64,000 nucleotides of DNA from Monomorium pharaonis (lineage: Eukaryota; Arthropoda; Insecta; Hymenoptera; Formicidae): contig NC_050474.1 of assembly GCF_013373865.1 (NCBI RefSeq), positions 18,767,116 through 18,831,115 of the forward strand, in the 5' to 3' direction. Positions 23,414-36,200 of the stretch are shown here, in pieces. The first letter of the stretch is position 1; the number at the start of each line of letters is the position of its first letter. The position numbers and the translations under genes were made by a program. Under the pieces are notes generated by a model that made no database searches, was not told the DNA's origin, and worked only from the letters and a program-made list of their open reading frames with translations.

Positions 23414-24937
23414 TTAGGTATCCGGGAATTGAATAAATTGAACGTAAATAATTAAATAAGTGCAGATCACTCCGACGAACTGAAAAATAAGTTTTGTATT
23501 TAATGACTTTGAAACATATTTAATGCAATTTGAAAGTAATTAATTTTACATAAATTGTACGACGTAAATATTGTACTCACACTGCAGAACAAATTGTTGC
23601 TCATTTCGAAAAAATCGCAGGCCGTAAATGATACTCGACGCTGTTGCAGTTGAATCAAAAACCAATTAATTTCATCACTTACATAGTCCCGGTCCAAAAT
23701 TTTACTCAAAAGATTTTCCATGACAACATAATTCCAATCGTGACTGTTACTCCAATTAGAATTTTGCTCACTGTCCGAATCTTGCAATGGCGACCGCGTT
23801 TCTAAACTCGATTGATTCCTTGTCTCGTTCAGTTTATCAAAATTCATAGATTTGCATTTCAATGCAATTGTGTTCATAATTATCTTGATTTTGCCGAATT
23901 CTTGACATGCAAGTGTGCAGATCCAGCAAATCAGACCAAATTGCATAGTATATATAATCGCCGTCATGTAATCTATCAACATATCGTCATATTCTTCCTT
24001 CATGGTATTTAAGTATGCACTGTATAGTGTAGACGTGACCATAAATAAAGAATTCGTCGAGCAGAGAAGAAGATGAAGACCGTGAATATCGTTTATCATA
24101 ATAACTAGATCACAAATATCTACATAACAGAATTTACAATTTGATCACATCTGGATATTACCGCAACTTCTTCATAGACTGTATTAAATTTTATCTAGCA
24201 CCACATAAATTTATATTATCTAACTATAATACAACAAATACTATTTGCCAAAACTTACCATTATGCAATTCTCTGATGCGTCTAATCTTAAACGCAATCG
24301 ATGGAGCATCTGATAACTTATTCAAATGACCGAACATCTTATTTACCGTTTGATGTCTGTAATACAGCACATAAACAACCACATCGAAGCAGAAGCTGTT
24401 GATCAACGACTGTGCTATCATGAGATAATATAACAAATAATTGATCACACTACTGTTATATGAATTCAAAAAGTAGTATAGAGAGATTACAATCGGGAAC
24501 GAAGGGCAACACACAAAAGTCATTAGAATCGCTACTGCTTCCATGATTTTTACTGGTTGATCATTCATATGTATTTCTTTCTTGATCTTTCGATCAAGCT
24601 CCTTCATTTTGTCCATCAGCTCAGGCCACTTGTCATACTGCCTGATTCCGTGATAAATGTAATAATATATCGCTACAAAAAATATCATCCTATCTATGAT
24701 AAAGAAGAATTTTATTACTGTATCTAGGGATAAAGGGAACATGTGCTCGATGTATATTTTTAGAAACACTGTACACACGACCAGGTGAATAATACGTATA
24801 ACTATCGTCACAAACTTGGAACACTTTCGCGGATGTGCAATCCCCACGCCCATGAACCATGACGTGTAAGATATTGGACGCAAGGTGTGCTCTATTGACG
24901 GCGAATTGTCCCGTACTGGTACATGAATCTCATTCAT
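23414..24937 (-). CDS. Gustatory-receptor-like gene H (three exons, 427 aa)
   Basis: Exons: 24937-24259, 24119-23581 and 23479-23414 (1284 nt, open). Starts MNEIHVPVRDN. Exon 3 reads FVGVICTYLIIYVQFIQFPDT with a normal signature. It shares with gene G the exon 2 segment SLETR followed by LQD/DSEQN and the YVSDEINWFLIQLQQRR segment, which distinguish this pair from the others. Confidence 0.87.
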
Positions 24938-26358
24938 TTTTGTCTATTACTTTCTTAATTGACGTTTTGCAAACGAGCGCTGATTACATTGAAACTCCTA
25001 CGAAAACGGTACAAAATTTTTCTGTAGACAAGATAGTAAAATTTTTCCGCACACCTTGACAAGCGCACGCTTTGGATTTTGCTTGATACTGCATATAGCA
25101 GTTGTACAATAGAGTGAGCAGAAGTAGTGCATGACATGCGCGTACGCATACGTACAAACAAAATTAATGTGCATATATACGTAAACGCAACTCCAGGCGG
25201 CGATTTCTAGGCGTTGTCCTGTATCAACTCAAGGTATCACAAAAAAGTAATTACAAAAAGCAACAGCTGTCGTTAGGTGACTTTCATCGCAACGCGCGGA
25301 TACGTCAAACTATCCACGACGTTTGAGATCCTTCTCCAGTCGTCTTATCTCATAGAGATATTATGCCCATGCTGTCAATCCGCAATACATTTCATCTTGA
25401 ATCCAACAACGAGAAAATTGTTTAAACAAGCGTTCGAGTGGGAATTGCACACACAAACAAATAAATCTTAGCTGCAAGTACATTTTTATTCTTAAATTAT
25501 ATGCCTTGATATGCCTTTTCCCCTAGAGCCAATAAAGGTTAATCCTTTTCGGTCAAAAACGCATCTTTTATTTTCCTCACCCACCAAACTCAACCATGGA
25601 AGCTTCTCCATGTGGGAAGCAGTTTCCGATCATGCAGTTCTTCTGGAGGCGAAACGCTACAAACGTGCAAGCGCATAAATTCTCCCTGATACTTTATGCA
25701 ACACCAAAAACGACGTATTATTTCTACAATTCTACAATTTTAAATCGCGTGCCATTAACTATTTCTTCTTATAAACATAATACAGTTTTAATAAAATTTG
25801 AATAAATTTAACAAAATTAATGAATTAAATTCCCTGAGTAAATAAAATGTAAATAAAGCAAGATAATAACCAATAAGAAGATTGGAAAAGTAAAACTATA
25901 CTTAAATGGATATATGTACGGCATTACATATTGATCAAAAAATGTATTTTTTTGTATGCAATAATTTAAATGTTTATTTAAATGTTAATTTAAATGTTAT
26001 TTTTTGTATTAAATGTTTATTATATGCTACAAATTAAATATTTAAATTATATTGTATCAAATGTCTACTAAGATTCTTTACATAAATAAAATTTTTAGAT
26101 AAATCGGTAACGGTTCTTTTAATTAACCTAATACAAAAAAAAATTTCTCGTTGTTTCTCTTATGCGACAATATATGCATTAATACAAAATAAATTTATTA
26201 AGAAAAATAGAACATTACAACTAGAACTTCTTATAACAAATCATTTTTATATACATATATTATTAATAAACCACCAGTACAAATTGCACTCTGTTTTCGT
26301 TTAGATGTTCAGATTATTAAATAAATAAATTTAATAAAAATTATCAAATATGTGAAGA
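24938..26358. other. 5' block of gene H and long spacer
   Basis: The 5' block at 24957-25240 has almost no CA tract. 25260-25480 is the shared spacer. 25518-25640 is unique sequence. From 25660 to 25760 it matches the flank of the relic exons (TTCTGGAGGCGAAACGCTAC region), but no exon 1 relic can be read. A second, damaged exon 3 (VIFTYLIIFIKF) is readable on the minus strand at about 26315-26357, immediately past the stop codon of gene I. Confidence 0.45.
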
Positions 26359-27883
26359 TTACTTCATTTCAGTAAATTCAATAAAGACTGTTAAATAAGT
26401 AAGGCTCACTCCGACGAACTAAAAAATTAGTAAATTTCATTTAATTACTTTGAGACCTATTCACATTGCAATTCAAAAGTAATTAATTTTACGTTAATTG
26501 TATAACGTAAGTAAATATGGTACTTACACTACAGAACAAATTGTTGCTTATTTCGAAAAAATCGCAGGCCGTAAATGATACTTGACGATGTTGCAGTTGA
26601 ATCAAAAAGCCATTAATTTCGTTATTGACATGGTCTTGGTCTATAATTGTACGCAAAAGATTTCTCACGCCATCGTAATTCCAATTATGACTGTTACTCC
26701 GAAAATTTTGGTTGCTGTTTGTATCTTCTATTAGCGGTCGGACTTTTAAACTCGAGTGATTCCTTGTATTGTTCAGTTTATCAAACTTCATAGATTGGCA
26801 TTTCAATGCAATTGCGCACATAATTATCTTGGTTTTTTCGAATTCTTGACGTGCGAGTGTACAAATCCAGCAAATCAGACCAAATTGCATAGTATATATA
26901 ATTGCAAACGTGTAAACTATTAATATAGTCTTATAGTCTTCGTTTTCGATATATATGATCGCCATGTATAGTGAATTCGTGACCGTAAAGAAGCAGTTTA
27001 GCGAGAAGAAAAGAAGATAAAGGCCGTGAATATCGTTTATCATAATAACTAGATCACAAATATCTGCATAAGAGAAATTAAACATATTTCGATATTACCA
27101 CGATTTCTTCGTAGACTATATTAAACTGTATATCGCGCCATATAAACTTACATTATCTAATTGCAAAACAATAAATAATATTTACAAAAACTTACCATTA
27201 TGCAATTCTCTGATGCGTCTAATCTTGAGCGCGATCAATGGCGCATCAGATAGCTTATCCAAGTGGCCGAGCATCTTATTCGTCGTTCGATATCTGTAAT
27301 ATAGCACATAAACGACAACATCGAGGCCGAAACTGTTGATTAACGATCGTGCTATCATATAATAAGACGCATAGTCGTTCACGTATGTGTCATTTGAATG
27401 TTTCATAAAATCATACAAGACGAGCACAATAGTGAACAAAGGGCTACACGCGAAAGTCATAAGTATCGCTGTCGCTACCATGTACCTTACTGGTTGATCA
27501 TTCATGTGTACTTCTTTCCTGATCTTTCGATCAAGCTGCTTCATTTTGTCCATCAGCTCCGGCCATTCATACTGCGTGATTCCGTGATAAATGGAATAAT
27601 ATGTCGACACACAATATATCATATTATCCATGGCAAAGAACCATTTGTTTACTGACGTAATAGATTTTAAATACACAAAACTCGAAACGTATTCTAAGTG
27701 TTCTATTAGAATCACTGTACAAATGACCAGGTGAATTGTACGTATGATTATCGTCACAAACTTTGGACACTTTAGCGGATGTGCAATCCCCACGCCCATG
27801 AACCAAGACATGTAAGATATTGGACGTAAGGTACGCTCTATCGATGACGAGTTGTCGTGTACTGGCACATAAATTTCTTCCAT
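26359..27883 (-). CDS. Gustatory-receptor-like gene I (three exons, 427 aa)
   Basis: Exons: 27883-27196, 27063-26528 and 26418-26359 (1284 nt, open). Starts MEEIYVPVHDN. Exon 3 reads FVGVSLTYLTVFIEFTEMK: glutamate replaces the conserved glutamine of TYhhhhhQF. The exon 2 loop is altered (SSLKVRPLIEDTNSNQNF). Related to genes J and M by the Thr in the signature helix. A decayed exon 3 copy lies directly 3', suggesting an unequal exchange within the last exon. Confidence 0.85.
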
Positions 27884-29091
27884 TTTCTATTATTTTCTTG
27901 CTAATATACGTTTTGCAAACAAGTGCTAATTATATCAAAACACCTCGGCAAACAATGCGAAATATTTTGTAGACAAAATAATAAAATTTCTCTGAACAAA
28001 CGCACGCCTTGACTTCTGCTTTATACTGTATGTAACAGTTGTACGGTAAAAAGATCAGAAGACTTGCGGGCACGCACACAGACACACACACGCGCGCGCG
28101 CACGCACGCATGCATACATTCATAATAAATGTGTATATTTATAAACATGCACCCCAGTTCTGACTAATAGATTAATCGGTGACCCCGGGCTGTGGCCTCT
28201 GGGCGTTGTGACATAGACGGAAAAAAAAAATTAATTCTTTTGATAATGTGTTTTACTCTCGACACATAAATCTTGAAACAATATTGTAGATAATTAAACA
28301 GATATCTTGCATTAACGGATATTTATCTGCACAAAGAAATTTTATGCTGTTCCACCAACAAAAATATATTCTCATTACTGAAGAATAATTTTCTTAAATA
28401 ATATTTCAAAAATATTGAATAGAAAATAATAGTATTTTTGAAACAAAAATTATTTTTTAAAAATAAGATTACATTATCTCTATTTAATAATACGTTATTC
28501 TTAAAAGAGGCTGCTTGTATGATTAAATTAAATTGTTAAGAGCATTTGTTTACAACTGTTCTGTACTGTCGCTATAGTTTCACTATCACTATTAATGATA
28601 AGGAGTTGGTTGAAAAGATTGGGAAAATAAAATAAAATTTATCTTTAAATTGATATACGTACTGCATTACTGTTTTATTAAAAAATGTATTTTTTATATA
28701 GAATAATTTAAATGTTTTTATATATGCAATAAATTAAATATTTAAATTATTTTGTATCGCATAACTACTAAAATTTTTTACATAAATCATTAACTATTCA
28801 TTTAACTTAATAGAATAAAAAACTGTCGTGGTTTCCCTTATGCGTCTTCTCCATTGCCTCACTGAGAAGGAAATTCCCCCACTTTCCAAACAATATACGT
28901 ATTATTATCGCGCATCATCACCGTATAACCTGCTCACGCCGCGTATGCCGCTTCCTCTCTCTTTCAATAGAGTAGTGTTACTTTACAGTGCTACAATTTC
29001 ACTATGCCATAGTGCAAATGCACCGTGACAGTGTAAAGTTTCTACTGTATACTATCAGTACAATTTGCACTGTTTTCATTTAGATCTTCAA
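27884..29091. other. 5' block of gene I and spacer shared with gene M
   Basis: 27900-28207 is the 5' block. 28236-28545 is an AT-rich segment also found at 46078-46410 upstream of gene M but mostly missing upstream of gene L (about 42870). 28848-29036 is a moderately GC-rich segment (TCTCCATTGCCTCACTGAGA) also found at 43932-44165, downstream of gene M. No coding content supported. Confidence 0.45.
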
Positions 29092-30590
29092 TTATTCAGT
29101 AAATTGAATAAAGATTGTTAAATAAGTAAAGCTCACTCCGACGAATTGAAATATTAGTATATTTCATTCAATTACTTTGAAACTTATTCACATTGTAAAT
29201 CAAAAATAATTAATTTTATATAAATTGTATGACGTAGATAAATATTGTACTCACATTACAGAACACATTATTGCTTATTTCAAAGAAATCACAGGCCGTA
29301 AATGATACTCAACGATGTTGCAGTTGAATAAAAAAGCTATTAATTTATTGACATGGTCTCGGTCCATAACTTTGTGTAAAATATTTTCCATGACAATGTA
29401 ATTCCAATTGTGACTGTTACTTCAATTAAAATTTTGCTTGCTGTCCGCATCTTCCAATGGCGGTCATACTTTTAAACTCGATTGATTCCTTGTATCGTTC
29501 AGTTCATCAAACTTCATAAATTGGCATTTTAATGCAATTGCGCACATAATTATCTTGGTTTTGTCAAATTCTTGACGCACGAGTGCGCAAATTCAACAAA
29601 TCAGACCAAATTGCGCAATGTACATAATCGAAATTATGTAAAATATCAGCATACTTATAGTTGTCGACTACGATAGCATGGTATAGGGTAGTCGTAGCCC
29701 CAAAGAAGCAATTTGCCGAGCAGAGAAGAAGATAAAAACCGTGAATATTGTTTATCATAATAACTAAATCACAAATATCTGCATAAAAGAAATCAATCAG
29801 ATTTCAATATTACCACAATTTTTTCACAGACTGTCTTAAATTGTATCTCGCATGACATAAATTTACATTATCTAATACAAAAAATAATAAATCGTGAAAA
29901 TTTACCATTATGCATTTCTCTAATGCGTCTAATCTTGAATCTAATCAATGGCGCATCAGAAAATTTATCCAAATCGCCGATTAACTTATTTATCGTTTGA
30001 TATCTGTAATACAGCACATAAACGACAACATCAAAGACGAAGCTACTGATTAACGATCGTTCCCTTATGTAATAAAACACCAATTCTGCCATGATAAGGT
30101 CATGTGAATGCATAAAGTTATACAGGGCGTGCACAATCGCGAACAAAGGGCAACACATAAAGGTTATAAGAATCGCTATTGCTTCCATATGCCTTACTGG
30201 TTGGTCATTCATATACGTTTCTTTCCTGATCTTTTGATCAAGTTCCTTTATTTTATTCATCAGCTCTGGCCATTCATACTGCTTAATTTCGTGACAAACG
30301 GAGTAATATGTCGACACAACGTATATCGCATTATCCATGACAAAGAAGAATTTGTTTACTGACCCACCCAAGGTAAAATTCACAAAACTCGAAACGTTTT
30401 GTAAGTGTTTTATTAGAATCACTGTACAAATGACCAGGTGAATGATACGTACGAATATCGTCACAAAATTTGGACACTTTAGCGGACGTGCAACGCTCAC
30501 GCCCATGAACTAAGATATGTAAGATACTGGACGTAAGATGTGCTCTATCGATGGCAAATTGTCGTGTACTGGCGCATGAATCCCCTCCAT
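29092..30590 (-). pseudogene. Gustatory-receptor-like pseudogene J
   Basis: Exon 1 (30590-29906) reads MEGIHAPVHDN and then RPVSYIS, followed by TAG where all other members have the Trp of SWFMG or SWLMG; the rest of the exon is open. Exon 2 (29778-29255) has at least two more stops: TGA for the Trp after GLIC, and TGA for the Arg after SSLKV. It is also shorter than usual. The exon 3 acceptor has lost its AG (TTCAA for TTCAG at about 29146-29150), although the exon itself (29145-29092) still reads TYLTIFIQF. The exon 1 donor is weakened to GTAAAT. The usual 5' block is missing upstream. Clearly a dead gene, most similar to gene M. Confidence 0.9.
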
Positions 30591-31389
30591 TTTCGTCTAT
30601 TATCCCTCTATTAAACGATGCAAAATATTTTGTAGACAAAATAATAAAGTTCGTCTAGAAGCAAAATATTACATGCGTGTAAATTCTCTCCGATACTTTA
30701 TGCAACAACAAAGAACGATGCACTACTTTTGCAATTCTACAATTTAAAATCGCGTGCCATTAACTATCTCTACTTATAAACGTAATGCAGTTTTAATAAA
30801 ATTTAAATAAATTTAATAAAATTAATTAATTATATTCACTCAGTAAATAAAATGTAAATAAAGCAAGATAATAATCAATAATAAGAGTTAATTAAGAAGA
30901 TTAGAAAAGTAAAACTATACTTAAATGAATATATGTACGGTATTACTGTTTTATCAAATAATTAATTTTTTTATATGCAATAACTCAAATGTTCAGTTAA
31001 ATGTTAAATTAAATGTTATTTTTTGTATTAAACGTTTATTTATATGTAATAAAATAAATATTTAAATTATTTTTTATTGTATGTCTATTAAGAATTTTTA
31101 CATAAACAAAATTTTTACATAAATCGATAACCGATCTTTTAATTTAATACAAAGAAAAATCTTTTGTTGTTTCTCTTATGCGACAATATTCATTAATGCG
31201 AAAAAAATTTATTGAGAATAAATAAAACATTACAGCTATAACTTCTTATAACAAATAATTTTTATATACTATTATATTAATATACGTATTATATACTATT
31301 AATTATATACTATTAAATATTATATACTATTATATTAATATAAGTATAATATTAACAATCTGCCAGTTCAAGTTAAACTCAGTTGTCGT
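30591..31389. other. Spacer lacking the 5' block
   Basis: The 5' block is cut after about 60 bp. The sequence jumps from TTTTGTAGACAAAATAATAA (from about 30627) straight into flank normally found beside the relic exons (GAAGCAAAATATTACATGCG and on). An unequal exchange between the two similar TTTGTAGACAAAATA-like tracts would give this. From 30780 to 31389 it is AT-rich spacer with ATATTA-rich runs near 31260-31350. Confidence 0.5.
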
Positions 31390-32899
31390 TTATTCGGATT
31401 TATTAGTAAATTGAATAAAAATTATCAAGTATGTGGAAATTACTCCGATAAACTAAAAAATAAATATACTTTATTTAATTAGTTTGAGATCTATTTACAT
31501 TGCAATTCAAAAGTTTAATTTTACATAAATTATACGACACAAATAAATATTATACTTACAGCACAGAACAGATTATTGTTCATTTCAAAGAAATCACAGG
31601 CCGTAAATGATACTCGATGATGTTGTAGTTGAATAAAAAAGTCATTAATTTCGGTATTGACATCGTTTCGAGCCATAATTTTACGCAAAAGATTTTCCAT
31701 GGCAACGTAATTCCAATTGCGACTCCAATTAAAATTTTGCTCGCTGTTCGCGTCTTCCAATGACGGTCGTACCTCTAAACTCAATTGATTCCTCGTATCG
31801 TTCGGTTTATCAAACTTCATAGATTGGCATTTCAGTGAAATTGCACACATAATTGTCTTGGTTTTTTCGAATTCTTGACGCGCGAGTTTGCAAGCCCAGC
31901 AAATCACACCAAATTGAATAGTGTATATAACCGAAATTATGCAATATATCAATGCCACCTTATAGCTATTAAGCATAAAAACCATATATCCACAGAATAG
32001 TGCAGTCGTTACAATAGAGAAGCAGTTTGCCGAGAAGAGAAGAAGATAAAAACCGTGAATATCGTTTATCACAATAACTAAGTCACAAATATCTGCAACA
32101 AAATTCTAAATCACATCTCAATATTGCCACAATTTTTTGTAGACGTTATTAAACTGTATCTCGCGCCACATGAACTTACATTATCTAATTTCAAAACAAC
32201 AAATAATATTCGCCAAAACTTACCGTTATGCAATTCTTTAATGCGTCTAATCTTGAGCGTGATCAATCGCGCATCAGATAGTTCCAAATGGCCGAGCATC
32301 TTATTTATCATTTTATATCTGTAATACAGAACATAAACGACAACACCGAAGAAGAAGCTGTTGATCATCGACTGTGCCATCATGTAATCAGAAAAAAGAC
32401 TGTCAATTGCAATGTAATTTGAAGTCAAAAAGTCATATAGGTAGCGTACAATCGGGATCAAAGGGCAACACACAAAAGTCATAAGAATCGCTACTGCTTC
32501 CATGACTTTTACTGGTTCATCATTCATGTGTGTTTCTTTTCTAATCTTTTGATCAAGCTCCTTTATTTTGTCCATCAGCTTTGGCCACGTGTTATACTGT
32601 CTGATTCCGTGATAAATGTAATAATATGCCGCAACGAAAAATATCATCCTATCTATGATGTAGAAGAATTCTACTACTGAATCTATGGATAAATGAGAAA
32701 TGTTGTTACGGATGAACATTGTTAGAATCACTGTACAAATGACCAAGTGAATGATACGTATGACTATCGTCACAAACTTTGGACACTTTAGCGGATGTGC
32801 AATGCCCACGCCCATAAACCAAGACGTGTAAGATATTGGACGCAAGGTGTACTCTATCGATGGCGAGTTGTCGTGTACAGGCACACGAATCTCCTCCAT
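31390..32899 (-). CDS. Gustatory-receptor-like gene K (three exons, 423 aa)
   Basis: Exons: 32899-32224, 32092-31560 and 31452-31390 (1272 nt, open). Starts MEEIRVPVHDN. Exon 3 reads FIGVISTYLIIFIQFTNKSE. The loop after helix 4 lacks one codon (GHLELSDA in place of GHLDKLSDA). The coding frame is intact, but its 5' control block has been moved to 38611-38938 by the nested insertion that begins about 8 bp upstream of the ATG. Transcription from its own promoter is therefore doubtful. Confidence 0.86.
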
Positions 32900-32906
32900 T
32901 TTCTTT

Positions 32907-33021
32907 TACAAGGGGTTTTTGTAAAGTATGTACGATTTCAAAATATTTCTATGGCCGCGCTGTATGTGCAATTCTGTGGACGCGCACTGATTGCCTTCAT
33001 GACTGTTCTCTATACTGCTAC
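32907..33021. mobile_element. Left half of a hairpin element interrupted by the LTR retrotransposon
   Basis: This half pairs with 38500-38607 as an imperfect inverted repeat of about 100 bp: left TACAAGGGGTTTTTGTAAAG, right end in reverse complement TACGAAGGGTGTTTGTAAAG, continuing through GGCGCTGTATGTGC-type sequence to GCCTTCAT. Rejoined at the 4-bp CTAC duplication, the element would be about 223 bp with a loop of about 30 bp. The flanks are T-rich (TTT on both sides), so the target duplication cannot be fixed. Family unassigned. Confidence 0.8.
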
Positions 33022-33259
33022 TGTAAGGGATAGGATAGTCGGATGGCTGGCACAAATAAAACACGCACTTGGTTATGAATGTTTAATAAAAAAAATGATA
33101 TCGCTGCGTCAGGACAAGTTTCCTGGCCGCAGGATCGTGGTAGACTGCGTGCACGGACGCGCTCGTTCGGCACCGAAAACAAACGAAAATCTATCGCCTC
33201 TCAGGGACGACTAACAATGGTAGCTTTACCACGTTCTTAAACCTATCTTACATACTACA
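33022..33259 (-). repeat. 3' LTR of the Gypsy element
   Basis: 238 bp, starting TGTAAGGG and ending ACTACA. I see no difference from the copy at 38258-38495. It is preceded by CTAC (33018-33021), the target duplication. The stop codon of the gag-pol frame (33248-33250) lies 12 bp inside the LTR. Confidence 0.93.
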
Positions 33260-36200
33260 TTCGGCCTTTCCTGACCCTACTTCGCCCTCGAAGTTAACTC
33301 CTTTAATCCAAGGCCTCATATTTACTGCCTCCCACGTACCTTCGTAAGGTTTCTGTGACATCTGATGACCACTTATGTCCTTTATAACGTATCGATTGTT
33401 TTTAAGAACTCGCGCTACCTCATACGGGCCCTTAAATTTAGGAATAATTTTATGGGAAGCCCCCTTGGCCGTTTCTATATTCTTAATCATGACATAATCG
33501 CCAATGTTATAATTATGTGCAGGTTTACGCTTTTTATCGAAGTACTCCTTATTATACTTTTGACTTTGTTTTATTCTGTCTGCCGCTCTCGCTCGCAATT
33601 GCCTTAAATCTCTGTTATTTTCGGTAGCATTAACGGTAACATCTAAATATTCACGAATAGCGTCTACAACTTTTCCTCGCTGTTCAACGCCAAACATGAG
33701 TTTACTTGGAGTCTCGTTGGTAGCCTTATGCACAGTATTATTAATCGCAAATTCGATATCGGATATTATCTTGTACCAATAAACTTTTTCGTCGTTATTT
33801 ATGAGCTTACTTATCATAGGTCCTAATACTCTATTAACACGTTCTACTTGGCCATTCGCCTTGGGTGAATGAGTCGCAATTCTAACATGCTGTATATTAC
33901 TATCATTACAAAACGATTCGAATTCACTCGATGAAAATGCCGTACCCCTATCAGATATGATAACACGTGGTCTACTAAAGTTACTAAAATGAACTAACAA
34001 ATGACTGATAACTTCTTGCGTTGCTGTAGTCTTAGTCGGGTATAATTTCACAAATTTCGTGAAGGCGTCAATGACAACTAAAAGGTATCGTTTCGCTAAC
34101 CGATCCTTGTCTATAGGACCATAATGGTCTATGTGATAAATTTCAAACGGCATCTCCCCCTTAGGAATACAATGCAAATATCCTTCTTTTTTCCCTTCGA
34201 ACGGTGAAAAAGCGATACATTTCAAACAGTTCGCGATGTGGTCCTTAATTTTTTGCCTCATTTTCGGAAACCAGTAACTTTTTCTTACATTATCGAATGT
34301 TTTTTCTACTGCCAAATGGCCCATCTGGTCGTGATACCTGTGCAAAACATGCGCTTCCATAACGCTCGGTACGTAAAATAGTAACTCACCATTGTCCTTT
34401 CTAAATACAATTCCGTTTCTTAATTCAAAATAAGGATCTTCGGATTTTTGTAATATTTCCTTTAATTCTCGCGTTTTGTTATCGCGGTTTTGACTAAGTG
34501 CAAGATTTAACTCAAACGAATTGTCCTCGATGACTAATATTTCGCTCGGTAATCTACTTAATGCGTCTACGTGACCCATCTTCGTTCCCGGTCTATGCTC
34601 GGTAACATAATCGTAATTAAGTAGTTCCAATATCCACCTACTTATTCGCGGTGATATATCCTTTTTCTTAATGGCTAAAGTCAGAGCATTACAGTCCGTG
34701 ACTATTTTAAACTTAATTCCGCTTAAATAAACCTTAAAACGCCGTAACGCATATATAATTGCCAACATTTCTAGCTCAAAGCTATGATAACGGCTTTCTA
34801 CTTCTGTCGTTCGTCTCGAAAAGAAAAATATCGGGTGGAATTGTTTGTCACTACCACGTTGCGCCAATACTGCTCCAAAACCAGCAATACTTGCGTCACA
34901 ATGTAATTCTGTTTCGCTATTTGGGTTATATATAGCTAGAACAGGGGCCTGTGTCAACTTATTTTTTAATTCTTCAAAGGCTTGCAATTCGCGTACTTCA
35001 AAAGCAAAAGATGCGTTCTTACGCAACAAGTCATATAACGGTTTTGCAATTACTGAAAAAGCCGGTATAAATTTACGAAAATACGAACACAATGCTACGA
35101 AGCTATGCACTTCTTTAATGTTACGTGGTACCGGTATCCTTTGTACAGATCTTACACCTTCCTTCGTCGGACTGATGCCCGCTTCGGTAACCAAATAACC
35201 CACGAATTCTACTTTCGTTTGCAGAAAAGCGCACTTATCAATCCTAAGCTCAAGCCTGTTTGCTATAAATAATCCAAACACTCGTCGCAATATTTCGATA
35301 TGTTGTTCTATTGTCTCTGATATCACTAAAATGTCGTCCATATAGACAACTACTTTTAACTCTCGTATGAGTTCCGATAATACCTGATTGATGTACCTCT
35401 GAAATCGAGACGGAGCTACTTTTAGCCCGAAAGGCATACACATGAACTCAAATTGGCCAAAAGGCGTCGAAAATGCGGTATACTTAATGGATTCTTCCGA
35501 CATTCGTATGTGGTAAAATCCGTTTCTTAAATCTAGCTTCGTGAAGTATTTTTTGCCACACAATGAATCAATAAGATCTTCTATATTCGGTAACGGGTAA
35601 TTATCCTTTATTAACGCTTTATTTAATTCACGATAATCGATACACAATCGCAAATCTCCCGTTTTCTTACGTACTAACACGATAGGTGAAGCGTACTCCG
35701 ATTCGCTCGGCCGTATAATTCCTTTCGCGAGCAAAGAATCTAGTAGAACGCGAAGTTCTTTTCGTTCCGCATATGACGGTCTATTAAGAGAAAAGTGAAA
35801 CGGTTTGTCATCTTTTAGTCTCAACTTAATTTCCGCATCGACAACAGGTTGTTCTGGCCTTTTCGGTTTAACATACTCTTCGATAAATAATTTCTTTATC
35901 GCTTTTTGTGCCTCTATGCTTACGTCTTGATTTATATTTAATGCTTCACACGAATCTTTACGTGGTTCATTTACGCGAATACTTAATATTTCTTTAATCA
36001 CTTGATCTTCCAATGCTTTATCAGACGAATCCCCCTTCTCAAAGAAAAATTTCAAAACATCTCGACCGATTACTACAGACGCTTTCATTGATCGCGCTGG
36101 TACTATTAACAACGATACGTTTTTCTGTACTCTATCGTCAAGCGTGATTTGAGCGGTAACACGTCCCTTTACTTCTAGCGCACTATCGTTTATTCCGCGG

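Noticed and set aside
32795..33214. A 139-codon plus-strand frame across the start of gene K and the LTR
   Set aside because: It runs antisense to a receptor exon, through the hairpin element and into the LTR; the same tail recurs at the other LTR.
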